Positions 33,324 through 45,027 of a stretch of 64,000 nucleotides of DNA are shown in pieces. This DNA comes from Turnera subulata. Lineage: Eukaryota; Streptophyta; Magnoliopsida; Malpighiales; Passifloraceae. The DNA is taken from assembly GCA_028386065.3 (NCBI GenBank), contig JAKUCV010002094.1:43488-107487 (forward strand), given 5' to 3'. Numbering within the stretch: the stretch's first letter is position 1; each line of letters opens with the position of its first letter. The translations under genes and the position numbers were made by a program. The notes under the pieces are model-generated. The model was given only the letters and a program-made list of their open reading frames with translations. It made no database searches and had not been told where the DNA came from.

Positions 33324-33330
33324 CTTATAG
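33324..33330 (-). promoter_or_regulatory. TATA-like box of LARD2 antisense ORF A
   Basis: The minus strand reads CCTCTATAAGAACC, about 40 bases before the ATG at 33287. This implies a very short leader. Confidence 0.4.
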
Positions 33331-33472
33331 AGGACGAGATGTCGCTTAAGGGTATAAGCGATATCTCAGGTTGAGGTTGGACACCTGGCAGAGTGTGCCA
33401 GAAGCTTATCGTGGAAGGACCCACGGATAAGACGGAATTTCGAGGACGAAATTCTTTTTAAGGTGGGTAGAC

Positions 33473-36205
33473 TGTAACAGCTCGGGTAAAAATTTTGGAT
33501 TTTTATTGGGACTGTAAAAGTCTTTTTACTGTGATTTGCTGTTGAATTAATCTTGGGTAATTAATTCAAGGTAAATCGGGCGTCGTTTTTCGAAACCGAG
33601 AGTTTTTCCGCGCTCGTGATTTTTCCGTGGATTTTTCGGGCCTAAGTTGGTATTTTTCGGGTCCCGAAATTCTCAGAAAAATCACACCAGAAAATAACTA
33701 AGGGGGTATCAGTTATTTTCTGGTCCGGACTGGACTCGCTCTATAATGTAGACAAGCTGCATTATTGTTGATTCACACGTCGCACAGTAAATCTACGTTC
33801 TATAAAAGAAGAAGAAGAAGAAGAAGGAAGCATGAGAGGAAGAAAAAGAGAAGAGAAAAAAAAAAGAGAAAAGGAGAGGAAAAAGAAAAAAAAAAGAGAG
33901 AAAAAAAGAAGGAAAAAAATAATAAAAAAAAGAAAAATCGGGAGAAAAAAAAAGGGATGAAAAAAAAAGGGATGAAAAAAAAAGAAGAACCAAACAGAAA
34001 AATAGAAAAAAAAAAGAGAAAGGAAAAAAAAGAATGAAAATCAGAAAAGAAAAGAAGAAAATAGGGAAAAAGCAGAAAATGAAAAAAAAAAAAGAAAACC
34101 CGGAGGAGTTACTGTTCATCGTCACCCCTCTCGGTTACTATACACGGGGAGGAGTTCTGCGCCGCTACACATCTCATCGACGCCACCAGCAGGACGCCCA
34201 TGCCGTCGCCGACCTGTCGCCGCCTTCCCCGTCGCTTTCCACTGCCTGACGCGCCGCCAAGAGCCGTTGACCCGGCGGAGAACCCACGGATCCAACTCCC
34301 TCGCGCCTCCCGCCTTCTGCCGTCGCCACTGCGCCTTTCCTCCTATCGTTCCAGCGTCGCCGCCTCTCACCGCGCCTCGTGACCCCATCCTCGCGCTGCG
34401 TCGTGCCGCCGCCGCCGTTCGTAAGGTGAGGATCCGATTACTTTGGGCGGGTCGCGGTCGGGTCGCGCCTCATTGGGTGCTGGGTTGCCGGGTTGGGTTG
34501 TTTTATTTTTTAAAAAATATATATATATATATAAATCTGTATATATAATTATTCTGGTATTTATTTTTCAAAAATATATATTCCCTTTGAGAAAATTATG
34601 GAAAATTTAATTCTGGTATTTTGAGGATAATATAAATATATATACATGAATAAATAATTAAGTTATGTTTGGAGAAAAACTAATATTATTTGGAAAAATA
34701 TATGTATACCTTGAAAATATTTCTGGAAATTTTAATTATATATTATTATTTCTCTGGAATACAATATGTATATGCTATTATTCGTGGAAAATATATATAG
34801 ATACATTTCTAAAATATATATATAATTATGTTGATTTATAATTGTTTGGAAAAGTATTTGGAAATATATATGTGTATTTATAAATTCGTATTTATTTTCA
34901 GAAAATAAGTTTACATGATTATACTTTCTGGAAATGGAGTTTTCTAAAAAATAATAATACTTGGGAATTATATTTTGGAAAGTATAATAATTTTTATGGA
35001 AATAATAATGGATATGAACCGGGATGGGTTATTTCGCGGTATTGGCATCATAGTATACCGATTATGTGCATTTATGTGTATATGTTGTTTTATTGTATAG
35101 GTTCGGATATTAGTTTCCCGAGGAGCCGGCGTCGGACCGGTCATTGTTTCCAGAGTTAAGTAATCGGGCAAGGTGAGGATGGATTTCCTTCAATATGTGC
35201 CTGTATTACTCGGTATATTGTGTTTGACGATTATTGCATTGTTGAGTATTGTGTTGTTGTAGTTTGTTTCGGGATGTTTATCCCATTGCCTTGATTGTTG
35301 TCTGGATGTTTATCCCAGTATTCGATTGGTTTTTGGATGTTTTTCTTGAGTCTTATTGGTACAACGGATAATGGGTTAATTAATAATAAATTGAGATAAG
35401 GATGTCGATCCTTGATTTTGGATGGGATGTCTATCCCGGTATTTTGGTTAGGGATGTCGATCCCTACGATTTGATTTTGATGACGATAATATAATTGTCA
35501 CGTGATAAGTAGTGGTGCGACTCGATGGTTTAAGACTGTTTCGTGGTGGCCATGACCTGGGTTCTTGTGATAAGCATGTCTATGCTTGGGATGTCTATCC
35601 CGTGATTATTTTTGGGATGTCTATCCTTGGGTTCTCTAGATTTGGTATGGCACCCGGAATGTGTTGATAACCAGGTCTGACCGCTAGCTTATCCGTGACG
35701 GGGACCGGAAAGATAAAATTGAATAATTGGATTTTATTTGAGTCTTTTCAGTCTTGGACCGGTTTTGGGTCTTGTCCTTTGGTTTGACTGTTATGTTTAG
35801 ACCTTGAGTATTTATAGTTGCATATTGATTGTCTTTCCTTCGTCGGTGAGCACTTCGGACTCACCCCTCACCTGCGGGCTTTCATCCCGTAGGATGGATT
35901 ATTTGTGGTACAGGATTGGTGCATTCCAGACAGGTTGCGGCGTTATCCCTTGGACAGGACTTGGATCCATAGTTTGCATCTATGTCGCATACAGTGTTTG
36001 TGTGAGTTATTAAGTCTTCCGCTGTGCATTTTATTGATATTATTGGGTCATTGGGCTGGTTTTGTTATTTGTGATGTTTCCTATTTTGGGTTGTTGGGCC
36101 CGAGTTTCTGTTGTACACACTGTATGCTGGGCTTGATTTTGGTTGGGTTGTCATAGTTCAGGCACGTGTTTACTGTGTACGGTAAATACGGGTCGGGGAG
36201 TTTCA
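33473..36205 (+). repeat. 3' LTR of LARD2
   Basis: 2733 bp, TGTAACAGC...GGAGTTTCA, followed by TSD TATCA. Same block order as the 5' LTR, longer by about 128 bp. Confidence 0.92.
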
Positions 36206-36210
36206 TATCA

Positions 36211-36500
36211 GGCGGCACCAGAATAGGGGAAGGCAGCAACTCGGCGACGGAGGTTAATCGACAACCAAGTGTGGAGCGGCAGCGTGTCACAGCGGTAGAA
36301 GGTAGGGGAGAGGGAGTTGACGGCTTAAGTTGTAGAGGAGAGGGGAGGATGGGGAAGAGAGGCAGCACGACAGGAGGGGTTGCAGTGAAGGGGAAGATCG
36401 AGGCGTGGTCTAGTAGGCATGTTGTCAGTGCCCCTCTAGGTGCTTCTCATCCTAAATGACCTTCCTTCTACATTGATGGGGGATCTTTGAGAAATCCTAT
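36211..36500 (+). other. GC/GA-rich right flank of LARD2
   Basis: Purine-rich, moderately GC-rich sequence continuing the DNA interrupted at 28486. A frame covers 36211-36459 but its upstream part lies in the LTR. The composition (Gly/Arg/Glu) suggests leader-type DNA or a repeat; no domain was seen. Confidence 0.35.
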
Positions 36501-36506
36501 CTTCCT

Positions 36507-36698
36507 TTGAAATCAAAGGAAGTAGAGCTTATATTGTTAAGTGACTTCATGGCTGCTCCTCATGATTCCAAGACGGGTTTATATGTACTCGATGAGCTTA
36601 TGGATAGATTATTCAAAGGCTATGCAGCAATGAAAAAGGTTAAAGCTAGACGGCAAAGTAAAGTACGGTTGAGCAAGCATCAGATCTTTGGAGGGTGA
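36507..36698 (+). other. Short hypothetical frame
   Basis: 63 codons in one open run that starts before 36507, giving a mixed hydrophilic peptide (LSDFMAAPHDSKTGLYVLDE... ending in a Lys/Arg-rich tail). The composition is protein-like rather than low-complexity, so it may be an exon or gene fragment. A (TA)n microsatellite follows. The family was not recognised. Confidence 0.25.
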
Positions 36699-36701
36699 AT
36701 T

Positions 36702-36705
<4 letters not shown>

Positions 36706-36756
<51 letters not shown>
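36706..36756. repeat. (TA)n microsatellite
   Basis: About 25 TA units in an uninterrupted run. Confidence 0.95.
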
Positions 36757-36761
<5 letters not shown>

Positions 36762-38400
36762 GTGATTGAAATTGAATTCTGGTGCTTAATTTAATTTACG
36801 TTAATTTTTAAAATTTTTCATATAAGTGTATATTATATATATTTTTCATGCATGTCAGGCTACTCTCAGGAGTTATTACTCGTATCGCCATTCTGAAATT
36901 CTCAATAAGCGAGAGAGGCCAATGAGCACAAGAGAGTTAAAATTTTTATTTACTTTTTTTAACAATTTAAAACGGGTTTGAATTTATTTTATAAAAAATA
37001 ATCCATGATTTATTAAAATTTATTTTATTTTATTTCATTGTAATAAATTATTTTATTTTAAATTAAATATATGATATAAATAGATTAAAAAAAGTTTTGA
37101 AAAAATTATGTAACTAAATATTTTTAGTATTCAGTATTATTACTTTTACTTTGCTAAATTCATCTTTCTTATATAAAATATAGATAAGTAAATAATTAAT
37201 TATTTTTATATAATATGTGATTCTTTTTCATAGTACATTCTAGTTATTTATTTTTATCTTCTTTTTTATTTACATAAAAATATTATTGATTTTTGAACTT
37301 AATGTAGTCAAAATTTTGTATCATCATTTAAAAAATTCTTATACTTGTGTAAATAGTCTATTAACTTTCATTTCAACATTAGTAGTTTATAATTAAAATA
37401 TTAAATATCATTACAATTACTTCAAAATATTTATTTAATTCAATAATATTTTAAAAAATAAATATAAGATTAGAAAAACAATGTAGTTATTAAATTAATA
37501 AATGATTCATTCCCTCATAAAAAAAATTTATTAAGAAAAAATTTTATGTATATTTTGTAACGGCTTTGTCCAAATAAATTATATTGTTAGAATTTAATCC
37601 TACAAAATGATATTTTTTAAAATTTCATTATGTAAAAAAATAAAAATAAAAATAAAAATAAAGGATATTTTAGAATCATAAAATTTTAAGTAAAAAAGAT
37701 AAAAATTAAATTATCATCTTCATAAATTTTAAAATAATAAAAATTTAATATGATTTATAATTATCTAATTTTTTTGTTTGAATTAAAAATAACATTTGAG
37801 TCATGTCTCGAAAAGTTCACACATATATTAGAACAACAAATGCTTTATGGAGGACAACTCTGCAAAGCAAGAATCAAACATACATCACTGGTGATCTCAG
37901 AAACTAATTTTTTTGCGGTTTTAGTCTGGGTATTGGACAGATAGCATGTTAGCAGGATAATTAACTTTTGTTTTAAATTTTTTTATCGCGAAAGTTTTTT
38001 TTATTGGGATGTTTAGCAAAACATATTCATTAATCTTCGTTTTGGTTGCTGGTGATGTCTAAAGTGGTTGTGCCATCGATCAGCAAACCTGAAGACGACA
38101 AGGAGAGGAAATTGAGGGGAAGGGAGGGGATTGAGGAATTGAGTATTAGGGATTTCAGATTTGTTATTGGAAAAATAATAGATTAATTTTAGTCATGATT
38201 TTCTTTTCAATTTTTCTTTTTTTTGTGAGGAGGTATATGTTTTTTTTTTAGAAAAAAATGTGTTTATTTTTATTCGAGGAATCCTAAGATATATTTTGTA
38301 TTCTTTAAAAGTTTAAGGACCTTATGAAAAGAATAATATGTTCAATAAAAAAAAATTTTTTAGTATCAAAAAAAATAAAAAAAAGGTTTTTAGTCTTCCA
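36757..38400. other. AT-rich DNA, nothing recognised
   Basis: Extremely AT-rich with poly(A)/poly(T) runs. The small frame at 37750-37944 is not supported. A G-rich patch at 38080-38150 has no recognisable coding content. Confidence 0.5.
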
Positions 38401-40167
38401 AAGTGAAAAACCGAATCATTCACCTTTAAAAATTACCTACAAGGCATGGAACATAACCCTTTAAAAATCAATTTAGGAAGATGCCACTACACTAGTAGTA
38501 ATAGTAATGTTAAGTTCATGATTCATCCTTGCAAAAACAAAACGAGAAACATAAAAGACATTTAAAAATATTTCAACGAAAATAACATATTTCCATTGAG
38601 CATCGAACAACTTCATCAGTATTTTTTTTGGTCAATTTATAGGACGGTTACTGGAAGGGAAGTAGTGATACCACCCATAAAATGAAGAGTGCGAGGTTAA
38701 TATAAGCGGTCGACAAATCAAAGAGTATATGGTTAACCATATTTCGTCCATTCAATTTGTAGCAAAATGCCAAGCCATTCTACAAACAAACAGCCCAAGG
38801 ATCCAACCAAACGTAAGCATTTCGATGTTAATAAAGTCCGATCATCTATCATCTACTCCTTCTAATGCTTGGTGAATAAACATTGAAATACATAGAAATA
38901 AATAAACATAAAGCACATTCCCAAATGCCATTCCCTAGATTCTTGATCGAATCCTAAAAATCTATATAAATATATTAAATCAGAGACCTAGATCTCTGGT
39001 ATTGACATATGGCTTTCTAAACATTGACATGTGGCAATTAATTTTGTCAAAAAATAATTAATATATTATTTAGTAAATTTAATAAAAAAATTTAATATTC
39101 TATATTTAATTCTAAATTAATTGTTTGTGTAAAAATTGCAGGAGGGAACGTAAGGGCATTGAGGAGGCATAATTGAGCTTAAAAAAAATTAAATGCAGAA
39201 AATTAAGAGTTGCATGCATCCATACATCAAATTATGAAATGTTTCTTGAAAACCAAAGGTCACATGTATTTAATGTTATAATCAATTTTTGAGCTATAAA
39301 ATGAGGAAAACCACACACTATGGTAATCCTGTGACTAAGGTAATCTCTTTTTTCTTTCACAACTAAACAAAATCATGCTTCATGTTTTAGAGACTTGGTT
39401 ACTTATGCATAGTTAAACTTCTGAATTTTCAGGGCAAAATAAAAAATTTGTGCTTCATTCACAATCAAGAAATAAAACCCAAGGCAAACAATATAACCTT
39501 CATGAGAATTCAAGGTAAACTTTTAAATCCTCTCAATATAGTTGTTCTATTCTTATTTTAGTTTTCATATTTTAGAGCAGGAAATACCTTTTCAATTGCT
39601 TTTGTCTACTTCGGTAAGATTAACTAAATATCCATGTGTAACACGGTATAAATCAATCAGCACACAAACACGTGTGTAACACGTGTAATTGCCTAGTTAT
39701 CCTAATTCTAAAATCCTCAATCAATGAAACTGCAAAATTTGACTCATTAGCAAAGCAGGGGGTAGATATATATTCACCTGCCGAGAATTTCATTCAATTA
39801 CTATAAGAAATAAGCAGAATGGAAGACATTAACCAAAAAGAAGAAACACTTGCAAAGTACCTAAAGTGAAAGCAGTTGGAAAGCAACTGAAACATTCATC
39901 TACATTAAAAAACAACCAATAACACACTAGAATCCTCCAGCAATCAAAAGAACGTTGTGTACGATAGAGGAAATCCAAAGCCAATCCTTGCCATCACTAA
40001 CCATTAAAACTAAGTATCACATTAGAATAACTATTAGACCATTAGAACTACAATACTAGAGAATGTCCAGGTGCGGTGAGCTGCAGCAAAAGTACACCAT
40101 CAGTTTCAAATACTACCAAAAAAGCACAAAGCGCTGAAACTAATACTAGTTTATACACGATAAAAGG
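38401..40167. other. 3' flank of the GeBP pseudogene, partly duplicated at 60425-61008
   Basis: 38870-38957 and 39705-40167 match 60425-60510 and 60510-61008, with phrases such as GCACATTCCCAAATGCCAT and GCAAAGCAGGGGGTAGATA. Copy 1 has about 750 bp (38958-39704) that copy 2 lacks. 38430-38620 resembles 53930-54080. No gene other than the pseudogene was seen. Confidence 0.6.
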
Positions 40168-41300
40168 TTAATACTTTCCAGCTTTATAGGCTGCCAAAGC
40201 GATCTTTGCTTGCTTGTTCAATAATTCAGTCTTCTCCACCAGCAACTGCAAGCTTTTCATTTGCAGGTTCTTCCACCTCTCTTCCATTTGAAGCTTTTCT
40301 TCAATCTCAGCAAATTCCAGACCTCTCTTCATGACAAAATCTTTCATTTCATCAAAGCTCAAAAAGTTCAACTTGGCATTTCCAACCACCTTAATATTAT
40401 CCAAATCCATCATTGACGGCAGCTCCAGCTTTGCCTTTTCACCTTTCCCATTGGAGTGAAGAGCAGTATCTTCCACAGGGTCCCCCCAAATTCTATGGCA
40501 TAACTCATGAATTTGACGCTGATGTGGCTTTCGACTAGTCTTCCCCTTACCTTTCAGGTACTCCCCCGTAAGCCTCCACAATTTATCCTTCAACTGGGAA
40601 ATAGACACATCAAAATGCAAGTTTCTCTTGACAAATTCAAAAAATGGATCCATATTCTTGGGGAGAAGGTTGCTCTCACTATCCCCATTCTCATCCTTGA
40701 AGCTAATGAGTACTTTCAGCAAATTAATCTCGTCAGCATCAGCCCAGACACGCTGAGATGAGTGTTTTGCTCACTTTCCACTTGCTTCCTTGGCCTCTTT
40801 GATGCCTTAGATACGGCGGCCTCCACCTGGGCGCCACGCTTGGGAGCTAACTTGGCCTGTTCATTGGGATTGGAAGCAACAAGCACAATGATAAGTTCGG
40901 GCTGTTCAGAATCCGCATCATCGGAAACAGACTGGGAGTGATCATCATCAGACTCAAGCTCAGTTTCGGGTTTCCTGAGGGGTTGCTCTTAGGTCTGGGT
41001 GGTTGTTTTGGGAACTGGGGTGCTATTGTCTGCCTTTTCCTCCTCCTCCTCTACTTCTTCCCCTCCAGAAGAAGACTTTTTAGCTGAGGTCTGGGTTGGT
41101 GGGGCAGAGATGCTCTTGCTTGCGGGTTCTTTTTCTTCAAGGGAAGAAGAAGATTTTTCAGCAGAAGATTCTTTAGATGAAGATTCCTCAGGTCCTTTCG
41201 CCGCCTCCTTTTTTTGCTCTTCGTCTTTGTTGGAGGAGGAAGAAGCAGGAACATGCTCATCAACCTCATCAACAACAGGAGGCTTGTTTTCAGGCGCCAT
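40168..41300 (-). pseudogene. GeBP/Storekeeper-like (DUF573) pseudogene
   Basis: Diverged copy of the intact gene at 61009-62190. The N-terminal 103 codons (from ATG at 41300) are open, then CAA (Gln) has become TAA at 40986-40988. A second lesion follows: between ACGCTGA and CTCACTTTCC (about 40758-40772) the copy is about 19 bases shorter than its paralogue, shifting the frame. The DUF573 region and C-terminal helix survive as a separate 184-codon frame (40168-40722) but lack the start of the domain. The 5'-UTR intron (41323-41658) and promoter are retained, so it arose by DNA duplication and not by retroposition. Confidence 0.93.
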
Positions 41301-41322
41301 GGCTCACAATTCCCAACGTAAC

Positions 41323-41658
41323 CTAGAGAGAAAGAAAACATAGAAAAATCAAAATCATAAGATCATGAGACTGAAAACCAATACAGTCGAAGAAAACCCT
41401 AATAAATGTAAGAGCGAGCAAACTAGACAAAAGAAAAAAACTTTAATTAAACCCTAATTCAGAATGCAAAAGCAAAAGTCAAAAGAAAAAAAAAACCAAA
41501 ATCATCATCTACAGACAAACAATCAAAGACCACCGCCGGATACAATACACCTTCCTAAACCACTAATCCACACACCAACACCAAACACAAAGCACATCAG
41601 CAAAAAGAAAGAGAACAATAAAAAAAAAAAAAAAGAAGAAGAGAAAAGGAGAGATGAC
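41323..41658 (-). other. 5'-UTR intron of the GeBP pseudogene
   Basis: Donor ATCAG-GTCATCTC and acceptor CTCTAG-GTTACG on the minus strand, matching the intron of the intact copy in position and ends. Confidence 0.65.
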
Positions 41659-41815
41659 CTGATGCCGAGGAGGGAAGGAGTAGAAGAGAGTGAAACCAAA
41701 CAAGGCTTGTTTTGAGAGAGACCTTTTGTATTCTTCTATGTTAATTTCTTTTTTCTTATATATTGCGGCTGAAGAAAGTACCGAGTAAAGTAGTCCCTGC
41801 ACTGGTTTGGTTTGG

Positions 41816-41823
41816 TTTATATA
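41816..41823 (-). promoter_or_regulatory. TATA box of the GeBP pseudogene
   Basis: The minus strand reads CTATATAAACC, also found upstream of the intact copy. Confidence 0.55.
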
Positions 41824-42020
41824 GAGAGATATATGTGATGTGATGTGTAGTGGTGACCTTTTGCATTTCCCACCTCGCCGCACACCAGACTGTTTCACCT
41901 TCCCGCGGGCACCCAATTCATCCTCTTCTATCTTCCTCTTTTTTTATTTCCCCCAAGTTTAGTACTCCAAATTTAATACTCCTAAGTATCTTTCAAGTAT
42001 TACCCGCCGTGCGGGTAGAG

Positions 42021-42030
42021 ATTATTATTA

Positions 42031-42080
<50 letters not shown>
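42021..42080. repeat. (ATT)n microsatellite
   Basis: About 19 ATT units with one short interruption, inside an insertion that the paralogous flank at 62950 lacks. Confidence 0.95.
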
Positions 42081-42081
<1 letters not shown>

Positions 42082-42286
42082 AAGTAGGGTTATTTTTATT
42101 TTCATATATTATTTGAGTTAGTTCTTTTATATGTAGTATATGGAAACTACATGTCATTCATTATTGTATGACATGTCGTTTCAATTAAATAGGAGTAAGA
42201 TATTAATTTATTATTGTTATTACTAAGTAGGGTAATTTTTGTCTTTTCGGCTGTTTCGCTGTATTCGTGCTTTTAGAGTAAATGAC

Positions 42287-42529
42287 ATATTTAGGGTCTG
42301 TACTATTTCAAAAGCATCGTTTGGGGGTCTGTACTATTTTTTGTCCCTTTTACGGGTCTATACTTTTATTTTTCGTCCCTTTTAGGGGGTCTCGGGCAGT
42401 CCACGTCATCAGCGGGGCTGTCCGAGACTCCTAAAAGGAACGAAAAATAAGAGTACAGACCCGTAAAAGGGACAAAAAATTAGTACAGACCCCCAAACAA
42501 TACTTTTGAAATAGTACGGACCCTATATA
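42287..42529. repeat. Foldback/MITE-like inverted repeat
   Basis: The left arm (TTTAGGGTCTGTACTATTTC..., GGGGGTCTGTACTA, TTTTGTCCCTTTTACGGGTC) is mirrored by the right arm (GACCCGTAAAAGGGAC, TAGTACAGACCCCC, GAAATAGTACGGACCC) around 42390-42420. It is non-coding. A target duplication could not be fixed. Confidence 0.75.
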
Positions 42530-42564
42530 TGCGAAAACTCGTGTACTAACCCCTAGGGAAACTA

Positions 42565-42780
42565 CCGTAAAGTCGAAAATGGTCATAACTTCTTGTCTGG
42601 AACTTGTTTTGGTTCAAATTTTTTTTCTCGTTATTATTTTAACATGGTCTAATGGATAGTATCAGTCTCCAGACTTAGCTCCAAATTTGAAAAATTAGCA
42701 TAAAACTCGTACGGTAAATTCGAAAATGGCCATAACTTCTCGTCCGAAACTCATTTTGGTTCAATTTTTTTTTCCTCGTT
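42565..42780 (+). repeat. Two-copy diverged repeat
   Basis: The phrases TCGAAAATGGTCATAACTTC (42574) and TCGAAAATGGCCATAACTTC (42720) start two related units about 146 bases apart; both continue through TTTTGGTTCAA and a T run to CTCGTT. Confidence 0.6.
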
Positions 42781-42925
42781 CATATTTTAACATAACTTCT
42801 CGTGCTTTTATATATAGTATAGATTACCCGCCGCGCGGATGTAATTTTCTTTTCATCCAAATCCACAACAAGAAGAATTCTAAATAAACTGGAAAAAGAA
42901 AAATAAACCGGAAAAGAATTTTAAG

Positions 42926-43560
42926 GAGCCTACTTATTTGGCTCAAAAGCCAAAATCAACAATAAGTATATACAATTCAATGTATAGAATTTTATCCATA
43001 TATTGTGTATACAATAGGACCCAAAATCTACTTATTAAATTTATAAACCTACTCATCAATATGTGTAATTTTATCCTAATTTTATAAATCTACTAATAAA
43101 TGTATCTATTAAATTTGTACAATGCGTCCGGGCTATTTAGAAAACCTATTTAATAAGTTTGAAAACTGGAATTAATAATAAATATATATAACTCAATGTA
43201 TAAAATTTTATTTATTAGGTTCAAACATCGAACAAACTATAAATGTATATATTAAAATTTTTACAATATGCCTGGACTATTTACGAGACCTACTTATTAG
43301 GCTCGGAAGACAAAATCAATAATAAATATATACAACTCAATGGATAGAATTTTATCCTCATATTGTCTTTATACAATTGAATCCCAGATAAAGTTATTAA
43401 CTTTAGCAACCTAATTATCAATACACGTATTTTTAAATTCATGTTAATATATATATATATATATATTAAATTAAATTTGTACCATGTGGTGGACTATTTA
43501 TGAAAATTACTTATAATATTTGAAAATTTAAATTTATAACAATATAAATAAAGATATATA
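42926..43560 (+). repeat. Degenerate AT-rich tandem-like repeat
   Basis: Units centred on GGRCTATTTA...ACCTACTTATTAGGCTC and ATACAACTCAATGTATAGAATTTTATCC recur at about 42926, 43127, 43271 and 43490 with irregular spacing of 145-220 bases. They are probably part of the Helitron-like element ending at 43683. Confidence 0.45.
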
Positions 43561-43654
43561 TATATATAATATGTATATTATATATATAGTGCATAATTTA
43601 CATATAATTAAAGCTAATTGTAAAAAAAAATTCAAAAACTCATAAGAATGCTAG

Positions 43655-43683
43655 CCCATGTGAATACACGGGTAGAGTACTAG
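43655..43683 (+). mobile_element. Helitron-type 3' terminus (5' end not found)
   Basis: Hairpin CCCATGT/ACACGGG (one mismatch, 43655-43672), then TAGAGTA and terminal CTAG, followed by T. This is the hairpin-plus-CTRR|T signature of Helitrons. It lies directly against the LINE relic. A matching TC... start upstream was not identified. Confidence 0.45.
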
Positions 43684-43720
43684 TTAATTAGAGGACTGGT
43701 GGAAGTTAAGGGATTTTGGG

Positions 43721-44867
43721 CTACAACAGGTTGGGTGGGAGAATTAATGAGGGAACTAGAATTTTGAATGGGGGAATTAATGAGGGGAGAGGTGGTTTTG
43801 GATTCTTGAATGGCGGTAAATTGAGCCATATTAGACACATGGCAAAAGGAATCCCTAGACTTTTGGTCTTCTGAGTTTTTTTGAGAATTGGCTGTTGGAT
43901 TTCCTCATTGGAGCCGTTAGATGTGGAGGAATTGGAATGGGAATCAAATCCTAGAAAATTGACTTTTGAATTTTTGAGCAAATTTTCAACATCAACTACA
44001 GGTTCCTCAAATATGATAATGTCAAAGAATTCTCCATCAACAGAAATTCTCTTGGTTTGATTGAAATCAACAACCTTGCACAATCAAACGTCATTTTGGC
44101 TTCAGTTGCCTCATCCACCCCCAAAAATTTACCAAAATGGCTTCCAAAGATTTTAAAAAATTCAAGATCCCACACATGTAAGGGAATACCATAGCATGAA
44201 ATGCAAGAAATTCTTTTGTGGGATAAATCACGAGGGGACCATGGATTATCGTTTCAAAAAATTTGGAAAGCCAATCTTGATTTTTGTGGATGGAGAAATG
44301 CATGGACTCAACAGAAGAGAAGGATATGAGCACTTTCCCACTACCTATGAGCTTAAGATCATCAAAGAACAATCCTTTAGTGGACAAAGACTCATTCAAG
44401 GTTGGGAAATCAACACTCTCATGTAGGACACCAACCATGTATTTTTTCAACCATTCTAAATTTTGTTTGGAGACTTGAAAAGGGATGGAAGGAATCTGGT
44501 GGTTTTGAGTTGATGTAAGAGAAGTTGAATGCTTTTGGACTGAGATTGGGTGCGATTTGGGGCAACCCCTAATAGCAGCAGAGTAGGAGCGATTGGGCTG
44601 GATATTTCTATGGGGGTCCATAATTGGGTTTGAAATAAATGGGACTTGGTTCAAAGAAAGATGCTTTTGGAGATAAGGAAGAGACTTGGCTATGTGGATT
44701 TTGAAGGGATAGAGACTTACAGTACATGCTCTGAGTTTTTTGATGATCTGGGGAAGCTCCTCTGAAGAGAGGATGTGCAAAAAACCAAATCTCCTACCGG
44801 CTTGGTTGAGCTTGCGAGGTATGTAGACGTTGAGAATCTTCATATGGGGATGGAAAATTTCCTTCAA
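43721..44867 (-). pseudogene. LINE ORF1-like gene (RRM-like plus DUF4283) relic
   Basis: The minus strand encodes an RRM-like start (RRFGFLHILSSEELPQIIKK) and then a DUF4283-type domain: LEWLKKYMVGVLHES, GLFFDDLKLIGSGKVLISF, WLSKFFETI. The frame breaks near 44090 and continues in another phase with ...TKRISVDGEFFDIIIFEE, the usual end of this domain. These are features of the first ORF (nucleic-acid chaperone/gag-like) of plant L1-type LINEs. No ORF2 follows; the element is cut at 43684, where the Helitron-type terminus begins. Confidence 0.8.
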
Positions 44868-45027
44868 AAGGAATGCATCGATGTCATTAGGGTTGTTATC
44901 AATTTAGGGCTTGAGGACTTTTGAGAATGGATGAAAGGGTTGGGTTGAGCAAGATGTTGGTTTGAATTTACTATTTTATTAGGTAGGTTGTTATTAGGTG
45001 GAAATTTTAATAATGGGGCATTATAAC

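Larger units (their letters stand above)
28492..36205 (+). mobile_element. Non-autonomous LTR retrotransposon (LARD2) with two antisense genes
   Basis: LTRs at 28492-31096 (2605 bp) and 33473-36205 (2733 bp) start TGTAACAGC and end GTTTCA. The target duplication TATCA is at 28487-28491 and 36206-36210. PBS TGGTAGCGGAGC is at 31100-31111. Purine tract AAGGTGGGTAGAC is at 33460-33472. The 2376-bp interior has no sense-strand gag-pol; only a 21-codon start (ATG at 31213) is seen. It carries two minus-strand ORFs (32922-33287 and 31346-32047) with their own TATA boxes. The AATTTCGAGGACGAAAT motif before the purine tract links it to Tekay/Del-type gypsy elements. The LTRs are closely similar apart from indels, the larger of which (about 34290-34380 and 34515-34570) are extra sequence in the 3' LTR. 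Confidence 0.93.

Noticed and set aside
40507..41343. Plus-strand frames opposite the GeBP pseudogene
   Set aside because: Mirror frames of the Glu/Ser-rich coding strand; the same occurs opposite 61009-62190.
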